DNA of 64,000 nucleotides, from the NCBI GenBank assembly GCA_022661535.1, contig JAKULF010000007.1, positions 1,116,001 to 1,180,000 of the forward strand, read 5' to 3'. This stretch comes from Eutypa lata (Eukaryota; Ascomycota; Sordariomycetes; Xylariales; Diatrypaceae). Below are positions 22,219 through 35,156 of this stretch, in pieces. Position numbers and translations under genes: made by a program. The notes under the pieces are model-generated. The model was given only the letters and a program-made list of their open reading frames with translations, did not search any database and was not told the DNA's origin. The stretch's first letter is position 1, and every line of letters begins with the position of its first letter.

Positions 22219-24181
22219 TTATGCTAGCTTCGACGCGCTAGGTTTCTTATCGCCAACCTCTTTGGCAGCCTGGTCTCGAAGCTGCCTACGTAATATTTTA
22301 CCGGACTAAGAAGGCGAAACGCGCGCTGTTAGTATGCATTATTCAATTGTCCGTACAAGGGGGTGGGGAATAGAGAAGAAAAACATGAACTTACGGGATT
22401 CTTCGGGACTGCCTCCACGAACTTGACACCGCCACGCAAGCGCTTGTAGTGCACGACCTTCCCCTCCATCCAAGCCGCAACGTCCTTCTCGGACTGCTTA
22501 ACCGCGGGATCGGGTACGATGTACGCGCGGGGCACCTCCTCGCCGTTGATGGTAACACCAACAACAGCAACGTCTACGACGCCCTTGTTCTCGAGGAGCA
22601 CGGCCTCGAGCTCAGCGGGGGCCACCTGGTTGCCCTTGACCTTGATGAGCTCCTTGAGGCGATCCACCACGTGCCAGAGGCCGCCGGGGCGGTAGTCCTC
22701 GATGTAGCCGATGTCGCCGGTCCTGAGCCAGCGGGTGCCATCGGCGTCGACGACGACGGTGCTCCGCGTCGCGTCGGGCTTGTCCCAGTAGCCCTTCATG
22801 AGGGTGGGGCCTGACACCCACAGCTCGCCGGGGACGTTAGGCGTGGTGACCTCCTCGGCCGACTCGGGCTTCACGATGCGCGCTTTGCAGTTCGGCATCA
22901 GCTCGCCCACAGCCCCCGAGGACGACACCATGTCCGGGTCCCAGCTCATCGTCGAACAGGTGAGCTCCGTCATCCCCCAGCCCTGGCGCACGGCAACCGC
23001 CCCTTCGGGCCAGAGCTTCACTACCTCGTCACTGATCTCCTATATTAGGGGCACGACCGTTAGCATTAACTATACTGCCTTTACGCCTAGAGCCTATGTC
23101 AAGGTCGAGGTAACATTGAAACAGCTTTGGGCTAAATTAACCGCTTTTCATTGTTCTAAGGCCGGTAAAAAAAAAAAGATCCACATGGAAAGGTAGGTCT
23201 CACCTTGCCTAGCGGAGCCGCACCACAGCCAATGCTTTCGATGCTGCTGAGGTCATATTTCCTACTTAGAGGGTGTTTTGCGAGAGCTACGACGATTGGA
23301 GGGACTGCCGTGAGCGAGTTTATCCTGAACCTCTGCACATACTGCAGCATCTTTTCGAAATTGAAACCCGGCATCATGTAGACGGGTATCCCAAGCTTGG
23401 GAAAGTTGCAGGTGAAGTACGTCTGTCCAAAAGCATGGTACAGCGGTAAGAAGCAGAGCTGCCGAGACCGCTTCCTCCACGCTTCGAAATCGGGTTGGAG
23501 ACTTTCCGACATATAGAGCACCCCGACTCCATTGGCAACGTAGTTGTAGTGAGTGATCTCCACTCCCTTGGGCACACCGGTCGTGCCAGAGCTGTAGTTG
23601 AGGCAACATATAGTCGTCTTGGGATCCGTTGGCTCCACCCAATCAAACTTGGCCGCCTCATCCTTTGACCCTAGTAGGGCGGTCCAATGATGGACGCCCG
23701 GGGTCGTTTTCCCGGGGTTAGAATCGAGCGCCGTCGCATCGAAGCTGTAGATGCGATTCTTAGGGAGACCCGCTTCACTTGCAGCCTCCAGGGCGATCTT
23801 CATACTAGAATCCGCGGCTATTAAGAAAGAGGCGCCACTATCTTTCAGCTGATAAGCCAGCTCGCGAGCGACGAAACTCGGATTTGCCCCAGTGAAAACG
23901 CCACCCGCCATAAGGACACCCATGAAAATGACCGGGGAAAAGATGTTGTTGCCGGAGAACAGCAGCACTCTGTCGCCTGTTCTTAGACCGGCCTTTCGCA
24001 GGCTCACGGCGACTTGTTTTGACCATAACCGGTAGTCGGCCTGCGTCAGGAAGTGCGTGTCAGGGCGCTCAGGGTCGATGAACTGAGGCCTGTTTGAAAG
24101 AGGGTCGAATGATGATCCGAAAACCCATTTTTGTATAGAGCAATCCGGGATCGGCGTTGACCAGCGAGATGTGACAACCAT
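22219..24181 (-). CDS. 4-coumarate-CoA ligase-like acyl-CoA synthetase (ANL superfamily)
   Basis: Activates a carboxylic acid to the acyl-AMP and then the CoA thioester; substrate not predictable by eye. Exons 24181-23204, 23039-22395, 22305-22219 give 569 residues, the family length. Seen: AMP-binding P-loop YSSGTTGVPKGV at about 196-207; FLPLYHAFGQ; GCGAAPLGKEISDEV spanning intron 1; GWGMTELTC; GYWDKPDATR; RTGDIGYIED with the ribose-binding Asp; RLKELIKVKGNQVAPAELE hinge; and SGKILRRQL with the catalytic Lys in exon 3. I chose ATG at 24181, the first in frame. The C-terminus reads SKLA, one residue past a peroxisomal PTS1 (SKL), so peroxisomal import is uncertain. No biosynthetic partner lies beside it. 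Confidence 0.93.
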
Positions 24182-26459
24182 GGCTCGTCCTAACACGTCT
24201 ATCCAAGAACTGGTGATTAACTATGAGATGCCGTTCAAAACAAAGCTCACCCGCGTTTGCTGGAGAGTCGCAGGGAAATCATGAATGTTTAGGACAGAGC
24301 ATTGTGAGGAAAGAAGCTTGCTACGAAAAAAGGACGACGGCGAAGGAGTGCCTAGCTCGCTTCTTGGTCCCGCATACGGTAGGCAGGTAGGGTAGTATGG
24401 GAGCGACAAGCTTCATCGCCTATAATTGACCTATAATGGGCCATTACACCAGCCACGGCGGAGGACAACCTAGAGCGGGTTTAACCGCCCCCGCAATTCT
24501 ACACTCGGATCGTGGGGATTAGTGGCGCGGAGAAGACGGGGGCCCAGAATGAACCTCGGCATCTTAGCTCCCCGGTAATAGCTCCGTAATGGACGATCTC
24601 TTTGAATTGCGTTGCATTTATTCGCTGACTCGAGAGAGGCCACTTGCCTATCAGGTCAAAAATTTGAAATACCCCACGAAAACATGGGGTAATTATAGGC
24701 GCAGAACTTGAACAGTAAGTAATCCATAAGCTTCGGAGTTTCACCGAGTTTCGGTATAGTGCCGGATATCGGTGGCGTCAAATTATCTGATGAGACATAT
24801 CTCGCACATTCGCTTCTACCATTGCGCCACACGCTACGCCATGAACCATGACTCAATCAAGTCAACATTGTATCAAGCTAGAAAAGGAATGAGTATTCAG
24901 CCACAAGCCTAATACGACAGACACGCGAAATCTTGTATTCGTGTGACGTTTCAGCCTTGTATTTGTACTACGTGGAATTGTAAAAAACCATTTGAACTTG
25001 AATAACCAAGAGCTAACAGTGAGGTGAGTGGGTGATGAAGAGACATCGCGAGTTTGGCGGTCTGTAGCAAAGCCAATCATTCACACTGGGTATTGATAAG
25101 AATGTCGTCAAAGTAACCTTCCGATATGCGACGTCATACGAGCGCATGGTCCACAGCATAATCAATAACTATCGAAAAGCCGCAAAAACACGCAAGCACA
25201 AGCATATGTGTACGTACGTAACCTCTCTCTAACCTCGTCAAATGAAGTTGAAGCTGGGCTTGCTTATCGTACCTCATGTCTGTCAACCATAATGAGAATG
25301 ATTAATGAACACGTACACTGTAGGTGCTCAACGTAACTGGATGCAAGGCACTTCGCGATTACTAGTAAGCCATAGGCTTAGCCTAAACGAAACGTGTTCC
25401 TATCTCCAATAGAAGGCGGGTCCTAACATATCAGTGAGCCGTTTCACTGTGCTGATACTTAACTCATGTTTTGCTGTCACTAGCACGTAGCATTCGGTTT
25501 TAGTTCGTCCTCAAGGAACCTACAATCTAATAGTGAAATCGTGTTAATCGCTGATTTATCCGCATAATGTCAATATAATAAGCCATACAGGTACTGGATA
25601 TCGCTGCCGTAGTGTGTGGTTGGTTCAAGACGACGCCTTCGCTTGTGTGCGATTTCCATTGGAGTTGACTTTTGCAACCACTGCTGATGAAACAGCAGTA
25701 AGTACTACAGTCGGCATATTGGCTTGCCAGCTCGTGGCCTTGGCGAATGTTTCTCAGCGCGAAGCAGAGATGGCATCAAAGCTAGATATCTGGTTCGTTG
25801 ACGCTAGGTAATCGGCAGATCGTGAAAACCGTGCGTTACTATGCTAACTCCCACGATGGTGGCACAATGCCAGTCCCTTCTCCATTTCTCTAATACAGAC
25901 CACCTTCTTGACAAAACAGATTTCTGCGTTATGTAACCAAGTTTTTTGCCTCCTCGCTATCACAAACAACAGTTGAGACGGCGCACAGTTCTGCAAAGGT
26001 TTAATTCGCCGACGCTGTTATCCGTGATCTCAGCCTGCTGTGTAACATCTGGTACATATTGATCATGAATGTTGTTATCGACGTATTTTCATTCGCCTTT
26101 AACGCATAAGAGTCTGCAGCAAGTGTCATCTAGGGATAAGGGTTAAGTAAGACTAAAGTCTGAGGGAGAAGTAAATAATCCTATCTATACAGATTCGTGC
26201 AGCGCGGAACCCATATACATAATGTATGCTCCTGAAGGGATTATGAATGTCATAGTTACGATAGATGTGCCCTGGACTAGGAGACGAAAACATTTTTAAA
26301 AAAACAAGAATACATCATGCCAGAGGTCGAAGTTGGTACTGTTGAAATGTAAAAGTAGAATTTTCTCTGTATCTCATGCCATAATATGCTAACCAAAGTC
26401 TCAATCTCTCGTAATATTGTCTTTGTTAAGTGTGCTAAGTAGTTATAGTACAAGCACTA
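24182..26459. other. Intergenic, no gene seen
   Basis: About 2.3 kb with no convincing frame. A 65-codon frame at 25614-25811 has no family character. Composition moves from neutral to AT-rich towards 26460. Confidence 0.45.
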
Positions 26460-27240
26460 TAGGCCCAATGATAAATTTCTTAACATAATAGCGTTTATAA
26501 GAATTTAACTAAAGCCGTTAACATTAAAGATCTAGCCTTTTTAATAATAATTTAAGCGAAAATATTAAATAATATTATATAATTAATAAATACTTAATAA
26601 AATAACTTATTATAATAAAATCTTTAAACTTTTCGTTTTATTTAATATTTTATAAAACTTTATATTATTTAATTTTAAATTTATAATTAATTTTTTTTAT
26701 AATTTATAAATTTTTTTTAATTTTTTTAAATTAATAAATAACGTTATTATTATAACGTTATAATAATTAAATAATAATTATTAAATTTATAATATAACTT
26801 ATATAAAAATTTTATATATTACGTAATTTATAACGTAATTTATTAAAGTTATTATTAATAATTATTAATTATTATTAAATATAATTTAAATATTTATTAT
26901 TAATAATTAATATATATTTATATATAAAATATTAATATATAATTTATAAATATTATTATAATTTATATAAAAAAAATAATCGTTAAATTTCGAAATAATT
27001 AAAGATTTAAAAATTTAAATAAATAATTTATAAAATTAATAACGAATAATTTTATTATAAATAATTTATTTTTATATTTTAATAAAAATTAAAAAATTAA
27101 AATTAAAATTACGATATTTATTTTTAACTTTATTTTTAATCTTTTTTTAAACCTCGATTATTTATATAACAAGTGTAATTTATCATGTAACGTAGTTATT
27201 AACGTTTATCGTAACCTATTAAATCGAAGGTGTTAATGCA
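26460..27240. repeat. AT-rich, CpA-depleted (RIP-type) tract
   Basis: About 780 bp composed almost only of A and T, with residual C and G mostly in CpG or CpT. CpA and TpG are nearly absent. This is the signature of repeat-induced point mutation acting on a former repeat. I could not find terminal repeats to name the element. The right edge abuts the stop codon of the neighbouring HET gene. Confidence 0.75.
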
Positions 27241-29446
27241 TTATAAATAACGTAATTTATATAGCCGGCTAGTAAAGTAGATTGCGTTACTTGCCAGCTT
27301 GATTCTCTCATAACTTCTTGAGTCTCTTGGGGAAATGCCCAGAAGCAAAAACATATGCGTTGTCTTAGTATAGCCGATATATGTAAAATACCCAAGGTAT
27401 AAAAGCCAAACACGTGCATCTTCCAACCTATCCGAATCTGTTTCAGTCAATACGTCATCCCTCTCTGTACTTAACGAGGGAATAAGTCCAAGATAGCGGC
27501 AAACAGACCATGATTGCTTGCCATCAATGTCTAAATAGGGTAGTATTTGAAGATTGACGTCCGGAACAAGCCTCCAATTGTTAGGTTCCACAATTAGATC
27601 GGGTTCTAGTGCCCGGAATCCTAGATTATAATCCTCTTCCGTGGGTTCCCGGTTGAGGATTCCGGGTATGAGATGCCCCCGGATCTGGAGCGACCCATCC
27701 TTCACCTGACCGAACTGCGTATCGTCAAAGGTCCTAACATCCCAGCTAACGATCTCGGCATTCGATATTAGCGAGTCTCCACTAGCCGGTGTATAGTATC
27801 CTAAAGCTCCGTCTATAGAGGCCCAGGACCATGTGGGTGCACGATACTCTATATGAAAAACATGGGGAGGCAACGTCATGTCCATTGTGTCTTTACCACA
27901 TTCCCTGGACCAGGATATGCCATACAACAGGTTAGAACTCCAGAGTCCAGCAACGTAGTCGCACTTGACAACACGCTGGACCGCCTGAGCTATGCCATCT
28001 ATGGCCACTAGCTTATCTCTAGGACAAGTGAGGAACCTCCGGGAGTAATCCCGCATGTGCACTCCCCACATCGTGAAGGCCAGGAGGGGGTCGCTGACAT
28101 GCAAGAGCGACTCTGGTAGTTCTTGGCGGACCCTAGGCTTCGAACCGCCGCATTCGCACGTGCTCAGGGTGCGGCAGGTCCTTCCCAACTCTTGGAGTTA
28201 GTAAAACACTCTTCTTAGTATGCTTTGGGAGCTTGCAGCACCGTCTAAAGAGTCTGGGCACACCAAAATGGTATTGCCGTAGACAAAGAGCTCTGGAGAC
28301 AGGCAAAGAAAGGAAATGAAGAGCTCAGAGAGCTTACTACTGGATCTCTTTACTAGTGTATGAGACTAGGCGCGTTGATAGAAGCCCCTCCTGTAACGTC
28401 CAGCCTCGGTGGTGCCACGGGTCCGACCGGCTACCGTGGATGCCGCACCGCAAGATCTTGCGCATCCCAATAACCACTGGATTCCCATTCGAATCGCATA
28501 GGTTGACGCGAAACGGCATTTTCTCAGTTTGAGGAAGCATAAACCCTTGTTCCGAAGACGAGGAACATGCTGCCGCTACGGTGAGATACGCGTTTTCGTA
28601 AATAGTACCCATCTTCTTGGCCTCGCGCTCCCAATCGCTCTTATCGTCTTGGATGATGCAAAGGACATCGACCCATATGTATTTCAGAGCTAGCTTAGTG
28701 GTCAAGTTTATCGCTTCTCTGATAGTCCGAGGTAACTCAGTAAGGTTTACTCCGTTCCTAAGATCATTGATATTCGAAGTGGTACACTTCATAGTGATAT
28801 TTCCGCCCCAGCAGTAGCTGAGTGCTACATAGCTGCTTGACACAGCTGAGCTCGAATCGACTAGTCTAATGGAGCCTTTTACGCCGTCGTAGATTTCCAT
28901 TAATCGTGTGGGTAGAGAGATACACCTTTGGCGACAGGCTTCGTGCTCGGTGGAACACAGGTCGAGACAGGATCTCAAGAACTCGAATGACTCCGTCGAG
29001 CCTTTATCTGGGTTGATTTCCCTGCGAGCAGGGATCACTTCCCATGATGGGTTCGACCCTATATTCCCAAGAAATCATCAGAAAGGATATCATGCGCGAA
29101 CGCGCGCAGAAAGCACGCAGAAAGCGGGAACCAGCAGACCTTCGGGAGCATAGAGTTCTAGCGACATGATCGCGGGGCTAGGGTCTTTAGGCGATACATC
29201 TCGCTTCAAAGCGATCAATTTCAAACCGTCCCGTCCAAACGTCATATAGAGGTTTGTATTAGACAAAGGAACAGCAGGCCAGAACTCTCTCAGCGCTGCT
29301 ACTATAGCGAAACAATATTGGCAACCGGCATAGCCCGATGCTTCAAACGCGGTACCAGTATCTTTGAATCGACATGTCGGTCTAACATTATCCGAATAAT
29401 TCATACCTAGATTCCCGCACACACTGCACAATGTTGTATTCTCCAT
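27241..29446 (-). pseudogene. HET-domain protein gene with a Trp-to-stop change at an exon junction
   Basis: Exons 29446-29140, 29058-28338, 28180-27241 keep phase and would give 655 residues. N-terminal part has CSVCGNLG and CQYCFAI cysteine pairs; HET signatures follow: YVALSYCWGG, YIWVDVLCIIQDD, GWTLQEGLLSTRLVSY, then after intron 2 TCRTLSTCECGG and APTWSWASIDG. Intron 1 has an unusual donor, GTCTGC. At intron 2 the strong donor GTAAGC leaves TA, and joining to G gives TAG where the family has Trp (expected TG|G, reading EIQ-W-TC). A G-to-A change therefore kills the normal splice form. An upstream donor GTAGTA would delete only that Trp and restore the frame, so residual expression is conceivable. 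The 3' end abuts an RIP tract. Confidence 0.8.
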
Positions 29447-29972
29447 CTCCGGATAATCGATGGATATGATCTGGGTCGGAAAGTGCTCTAAGAGTTTGAG
29501 ATAGAGTTTACGGGTTACTAGTGCTAAGTATTAAATAATTATCCTGTGATAGAGTAAGTATCCTTTGCTATTTTTGTAATTAGATGTCTGTAGGTAACTG
29601 CAGAAGAGACGCGGGGTTAGCCATGGCTGACTGACCTCCATTTTACACCAACAACCAACAACCAACAATGATGACTTGACTGTTATATTCTGTGGGACCC
29701 CGTTAAAAGGCTTACAAAATTATATAATGAAGAAGAAGAAGAAGAAGAAGAATAAACAGATCAGCCACTACGCACTCTGTTTCTAACTGAATCCACGTTT
29801 TAAAGCTTGGCAGTAGTTATTAAATCACCGTAGATGGGATGCCACTCTATCCCAACACCTTTTTCTCTTTGCCTTTTTCGTTTCAACCACATGCAATCGC
29901 TCCCAACGTACCATGACATTGTTGCATTATGACTGTCGACTCCCACCTTCCAGGCACCAACATCCTAAACAC
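29447..29972. other. Intergenic
   Basis: Promoter side of the HET gene and 3' side of the secreted-protein gene. Holds the GAA microsatellite at 29729-29752 and a short ACAACCA tandem near 29647. No gene. Confidence 0.55.
29729..29752 (+). repeat. (GAA)8 microsatellite
   Basis: Eight uninterrupted GAA units. Confidence 0.95.
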
Positions 29973-30552
29973 TCACGCAAATGGAATGACAATCGGATTC
30001 GTCGCATTGATGATCACCGCATCACAAAACCCGCTCGCTGCACAAGACTCGTGGAATGAGTCGTGGTACGTTTCGTAATCGAGAGGTCCGCTGGGACCAG
30101 TGTGCACGCCGTCATCGACGGTATGGGAGACGACGATGCTGTAGTTTGATACATACTGCCACGAAGTGACGTAGAAGCTGAAGCTCGGGTCGTCGCACTC
30201 GGCAGGGTGGTCCTTGTCCAGGGGCTTCTCCGGCGGAGGCTCTAGTGTAGAGTAGGCGCATGGTCCGCGTTGACCGTAGCACTGGGTAGTGATATCGGTT
30301 GCTACATCTGTGATGGTAACTACATGGACGGTTAGTTCGATGTGGTATCTTGATATCTCCAAGTTTCATTTTTGGTGACTATCACTTACAGTTCACAGAA
30401 CAGTAAGGGTCTAAGCCAGGTCTACCGCTTGGTGAATATGCGTGGGTGTAGGGGATGTGAAAAACTTGGTCTGCATCCTGGCGTGGGACGGCAACAGCTC
30501 CTGTAGGGATTGCAGTGAAGCCTGCAGCGGTGAGTAATGTCAAGAACAACAT
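29973..30552 (-). CDS. Small secreted cysteine-containing protein (candidate effector)
   Basis: Exons 30552-30390 and 30319-29973, separated by a 70-nt GTAAGT...TAG intron with an AACTAAC branch, giving 169 residues. Residues 1-22 form a signal peptide (MLFLTLLTAAGFTAIPTGAVAV), followed by PRQ, a possible Kex2-like processing context. The mature part has at least six Cys (PYC, TQC, GPC, AEC, ESC, GFC), sequons NFT, NYS and NAT, and a Pro/Glu-rich loop. I recognise no domain. Size, secretion signal and cysteines make it an effector candidate; that is inference from general properties only. The neighbouring leftward HET gene is not obviously linked. Confidence 0.75.
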
Positions 30553-33438
30553 GGCGACGCGAAATTCTGAGATAAAAATTTAACAATAAAAGAATAACCA
30601 AATCGTACAAAGGGTATCATCTTGTACCCGAAGATAGATTACATATATAGGCGGCCCATGGTAATTTGGTAATATTTGTGCTACGTTGTATTTGGCACTG
30701 AACGCACCATACGTTCAGTACCTTAGGTCAATACGAGGTTACGTACAGATCGAAATGCAGGCTATTTACCACTCTTAATGAGCTGACTCAATGTAGCCAA
30801 TGAATGCGATTAATAAAGTAGGCGCTCCAAAAGCCACATGGCTATTAAGCCAATCCTGTGTTGAATTAAGGGGTCAAAGCTATGAGTGGTGGATGTATCA
30901 GTACAAGCCAGCAAGGCTGATTGTGTATATAAGCAGACGTTCCTCCCACCTCTATAGTAGCTGTTACCTTAGTCAATCAAGCTCATTATCCTGTCTTTCA
31001 GCATCCTGTACATCTCATCACGTAACAGTTAATTTTGCTGGACTCTCGGTCATGATCTTTTGTGTACAATACTCTCCTGCAGGAAACACGTTCTAGCTGC
31101 ATGGTTTAGCGACGGCTGTACTGAAATGGTTCTTAATTGTGTGGTTCGAGACCAAAGTACACGTAGTAGGCTATGCCAGCTGCTGCTGCTATAACGAATG
31201 ATGGTGCATATATCAAACACGAACCAGTGAGACCTACATTGGATTTCCTAGCTTTGATTTTATGAGTCTCGTATTAGGTGTAGGCCTTATAAGTAAGGGG
31301 ATGACTCGAGACCAGCATCGACCCAATTGGTCAAGCCCCTTTGGTGTATGGGGTATATTATGGAACAAGTACTACTACTATAAAGGAGCGCAACTACCAA
31401 TGGTCACATTTACCCGTCGTCCTTGGTAAGTGGTTTTCTCGAAATGTTAAGAGTGGCGAAGGCTTGTCAGTTGACTTCAGATATGCCACGATTCAATCCT
31501 TAACATAAGGCAATGAAGTAAGATAAGGAGGTATCCTTGTCACGATAATACATGAAGTTTCTTGGTTATAAAGACCATGTATATATATATCAAAGCCCGA
31601 ACTACCTAATCTCTACGGCGAATTTTAATACACATGTCAAACAAAATAACTTAGGTTTGTGATATCTCCGGTAGTATGTACCTGCCCGGGGCTAAGCCGG
31701 ATTCCATCGAACTTACGTAGAATCAAAGGAAGAGGGGCCCATAACTTTACCGGACCGAACCGCGAACTGGTAAACCTTAGTCGAACGACTGCCCTAAACA
31801 GCTGCGTCTAAGTACCACCTCGGACACGGACAAAACGCCACTATGTATTTCAACATTTAGTTCATAGTCTTTCTAACTGGCAATACTTTCTTCGGAGAGC
31901 AGGACTTTATGATTGTCTTAAGTCCATGGGTAACGTGGATGCTCAACCAGCAAAGATTTGCCAAGAAGCAGCTTCCCTGTGATACTGGGCTTATGAGGTC
32001 AGCAATTAAAGCCGGGTCTGACGTGGTCTCCTGGGCGAGTGCTACCTTGTGAGGATTAAGCTCATGCAGTCACTTAGCAATGCGTCTGAAATGAAAGTTT
32101 TCACTTTCTATTTTGATCAACCGATATTCTGAGTCTCTAGGATTATGGTGGCGTCATCAAAATATTCAAGTGCAAATAGAATGTCAGATGATGTCTTTGT
32201 TGAGGTAGAGTCAGCACAACGGTAGACATGGCCTTACATTTCACTTGGCGAGCAGGTATTTGGAGGAATAATAGGATAAAAAAGTTCAGTACACTCGTAG
32301 CCTTAGTTTAAGGATTGATGTATACTCCCAAGATATCTCATAGGTGTTGTAAGAAACTTTGACTGAGTATATCGATCCTCCCCCACTGCTGTTCCAATAA
32401 CCTCGGTCAAGACCCCCATATGCAGGACTCAGGGATCTGCGAGCTGTTTGTTGACGATGTAAAGAATATTTCTGGACAACTCAGCGATTCCCAGATATAT
32501 TTTCTCCATATCTTTCGAACATAATTTTCGTAGTAGCACACTCTGGTTTTGAATTATCTGTAGTAGCTATGGTATCCTGCTGGCATAGGCGGTTTATATA
32601 CCTATGATCGTGGTAGACATTGGTGGGGCCTAAAGCTAGGAGACTCGGTTGGGCGAAAAAATAACTAGAGGCTAGGGGTTATAACTGAGTGGGGATATGT
32701 ACAGCACGAGGGGCTGAAGCAGCCTAACCCAATCAGCTTCATACTCGTTCAGCTTCATAATGAGTCAAAATGAATCATAGAGGAACTTAACGTCAGCTTC
32801 TTCTTCTTCTTGTTTTCCATGGTGAGATTGGCCGCTGTAAGTAGACAACGTCCTAGGGACGACCCCTAACTATTCTCAGAAGATAGTTGCCAATTGGAGC
32901 CTCGAGACTGTACCTACTTTTGGGTAGATACATCCCTGGCCTTTGGTTCGGAAGCCATGCAGGAATCACCGGTAAGACCGAGGGTTATACTACCGATACT
33001 TCTACCTACCCAGATAGATCGCGTACGTCGATGAACGGAAAGGATAGTTAAGCCGCGAAACCGAAATGTCTCCGCATCCGTGTAGCTCCTGCGGCACAAT
33101 GCTAGGAGAATTGGGATTTCTACTTACCTATTCAAGATACCTCCTCTGTCCAAATCGGGACTACCTAGATAGGTCGCATGTATTGCGCCAAGCTATCCGA
33201 CCGGACATGATCGAGGTTTCGCCAACATGACATTCAGCTCCCAACAAGGTGGGTCGCACAATCCTACCTCGCGCCTTATAAGAAGTCCCCAATCCTCTCG
33301 GGGTAGGGTATGAATAGATCTAAATTATCATCGCATTTCTTGAAGTTAGCAACAAAGGCTCAACCAGTACATCCAAGAGAACGATTATCAACATCACCTC
33401 TAGTCAGTTAACCCGGATCCGTGCCAGTTTTTGACGAC
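30553..33438. other. Long gene-free stretch
   Basis: About 2.9 kb with no frame I can support. The part 31860-32540 has mixed composition and may be an old decayed gene or element on the minus strand, but no motif could be read confidently. The last 150 bp before 33439 are a plausible promoter/5' UTR (TATAAG near 33275). Confidence 0.4.
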
Positions 33439-34568
33439 ATGGATTTCTCACAATACGGAACCCCGAGTGAAGAATGGAAGGAATTCGCGAAGACCAACCC
33501 GCTAGTTATCGGGTTCATGCCCGACAAGGAGAATACCCCCCCGGCGGAACTTCAAGCCCAGGTCAACGAAGCCGTGAAGGGCATGAACAAGGCTAAATTA
33601 GACGAATCGGGGCTTTGGAACGTCGTCGAGTCCGAGGACTACGTCGCGACCGGCCGGGACGGGAATGACATCGCGATTCGTCGCTACCGCCCCAAGGCCG
33701 CCAACGGCAAAACACTCCCGACGTATATATACTTCCACGGTGGAGGCTATATATTCGGGAGCCTGGATGCAGACGAGCCCCTGTGCGTAGCTTGGGCACA
33801 TACCCTCTCCATGGCCGTCGTGTCCATCAACTACCGTCACACGCCTCAGGCCAGCGGGCCTAGCGCGTGGCACGACGCTATCGACGGCTTTGAGTGGGTA
33901 ATGAGCAACACGTCGAAGCTCGGTGTCGATCCCGCGAAGATCACCGTCGGCGGTATTTCCGCCGGTGCCAGTCTCGCAGCCGGTGTTACCGTGCACGACG
34001 TCAGGAAATCCAGGGAGACAGGGTCTCCGCTCCGTGTTAAGGGCCAGATCCTCGCCATACCGGTCCTCATGCAGGAGGTCCCCTACCACCTGTTCGCGGA
34101 CAAGGAGAAGACCTCGCGCGTGCAGTGCGCCGGGTCGGCTGTGCTGTCTAAGGACTGGTTAGACTACTTTACGGGCATGTTACACGCAAACACCGACGTC
34201 CCGCTCAGCCACCCGACCTGGAACCCGGGACTTACGGAGATGGAGCTGCTTCCGTACATGCCGCCTACGGCGTTTCTGGTTTCCGGCGCAGATGTGTTGA
34301 GGGACGATGGACTGTTCTATGCGACTAGATTAAAAGAAGCCGGGTAAGCAAAGGACCAAAAATAACTTGTCTTCGATAGGATCGGACTAACGTATAGCTT
34401 AGCGCCAAAACCAAAGTACACATTTTCCAAGGGATGCCCCATGGTTTCTATGTATTTGATCAACTGCTTGCAACCAAGAGATGGGACGAGCTTATGCGTG
34501 AGAGTATTCGGTGGGCGGGTGCTAACGAAGGCGACTGGTTTGTCGAGGTCTCACCCCAACCACTCTAA
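33439..34568 (+). CDS. Alpha/beta hydrolase fold-3 (HSL-family) esterase
   Basis: Carboxylester hydrolase of the hormone-sensitive-lipase family. Exons 33439-34343 and 34403-34568 give 356 residues in phase. I set the start at ATG 33439 (MDFSQYG) because upstream in-frame codons lack ATG. Oxyanion-hole motif HGGGY at about 100-104; nucleophile elbow GGISAGAS with Ser174; acid in the SGADVLRDDG stretch; catalytic His in MPHGF after the intron. The acceptor at 34401-34402 is the one that restores the His-containing frame; a nearer AG at 34395-34396 would break it. No signal peptide, so probably intracellular. Downstream is a TC microsatellite. Substrate unknown. Confidence 0.92.
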
Positions 34569-35156
34569 ATGCTTTCAGAACCGAGTCTATGAACATCAGA
34601 GGCAGAGCATGGCAGGATTTGCAGCGATATATTCGATCACACCGGCATGTTTACCAATTCCACTTATTAAGACATGATCTTTGCAATTATTTGTATTATT
34701 ATATAGACTTTAGGGTTGTCAATTAAGAGGACGAACTGTTTATCAAGACCACTTTTACACTTGTACAGGCCTTGTTACCCCACCCCTCCTTTTTTTCTTC
34801 TCTCTCTCTCTCTCTGTCTTCATTTTTTATCTTTTATCTTTTTATCTAGTGCTATGTATATGGCATATCAATAACCGCTTCATCCGACTCATTATCATGT
34901 TATTGACTTCAGTTTTCTGTGGGACAACTGCCTATCCCCTTGCAACTCGATACAGTGGTGTCTGATGTCGCAAATGTCCAGTTAGCTTGTTACCTACGCT
35001 TCTACGGTATTTCGAACCCCCCGACATTTGGAAGCTCATGTGACTATTCAATATTTCGATTAATCTACGTAGTATCATGTACTAACGGCGCCGGTTCTGC
35101 ACAGGCCTAGTAAATGACTCCAACCCACCTAGCAAATAATACCGGATACAACGCTT
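34569..35156. other. Convergent intergenic region
   Basis: 3' flanks of two convergent genes. Contains a short TC run at 34801-34815. No gene. Confidence 0.6.

Noticed and set aside
31860..32540. Possible decayed retroelement or gene on the minus strand
   Set aside because: Some stretches look protein-like on translation, but no reverse-transcriptase, integrase or other motif could be read through the stops, so no call was made.
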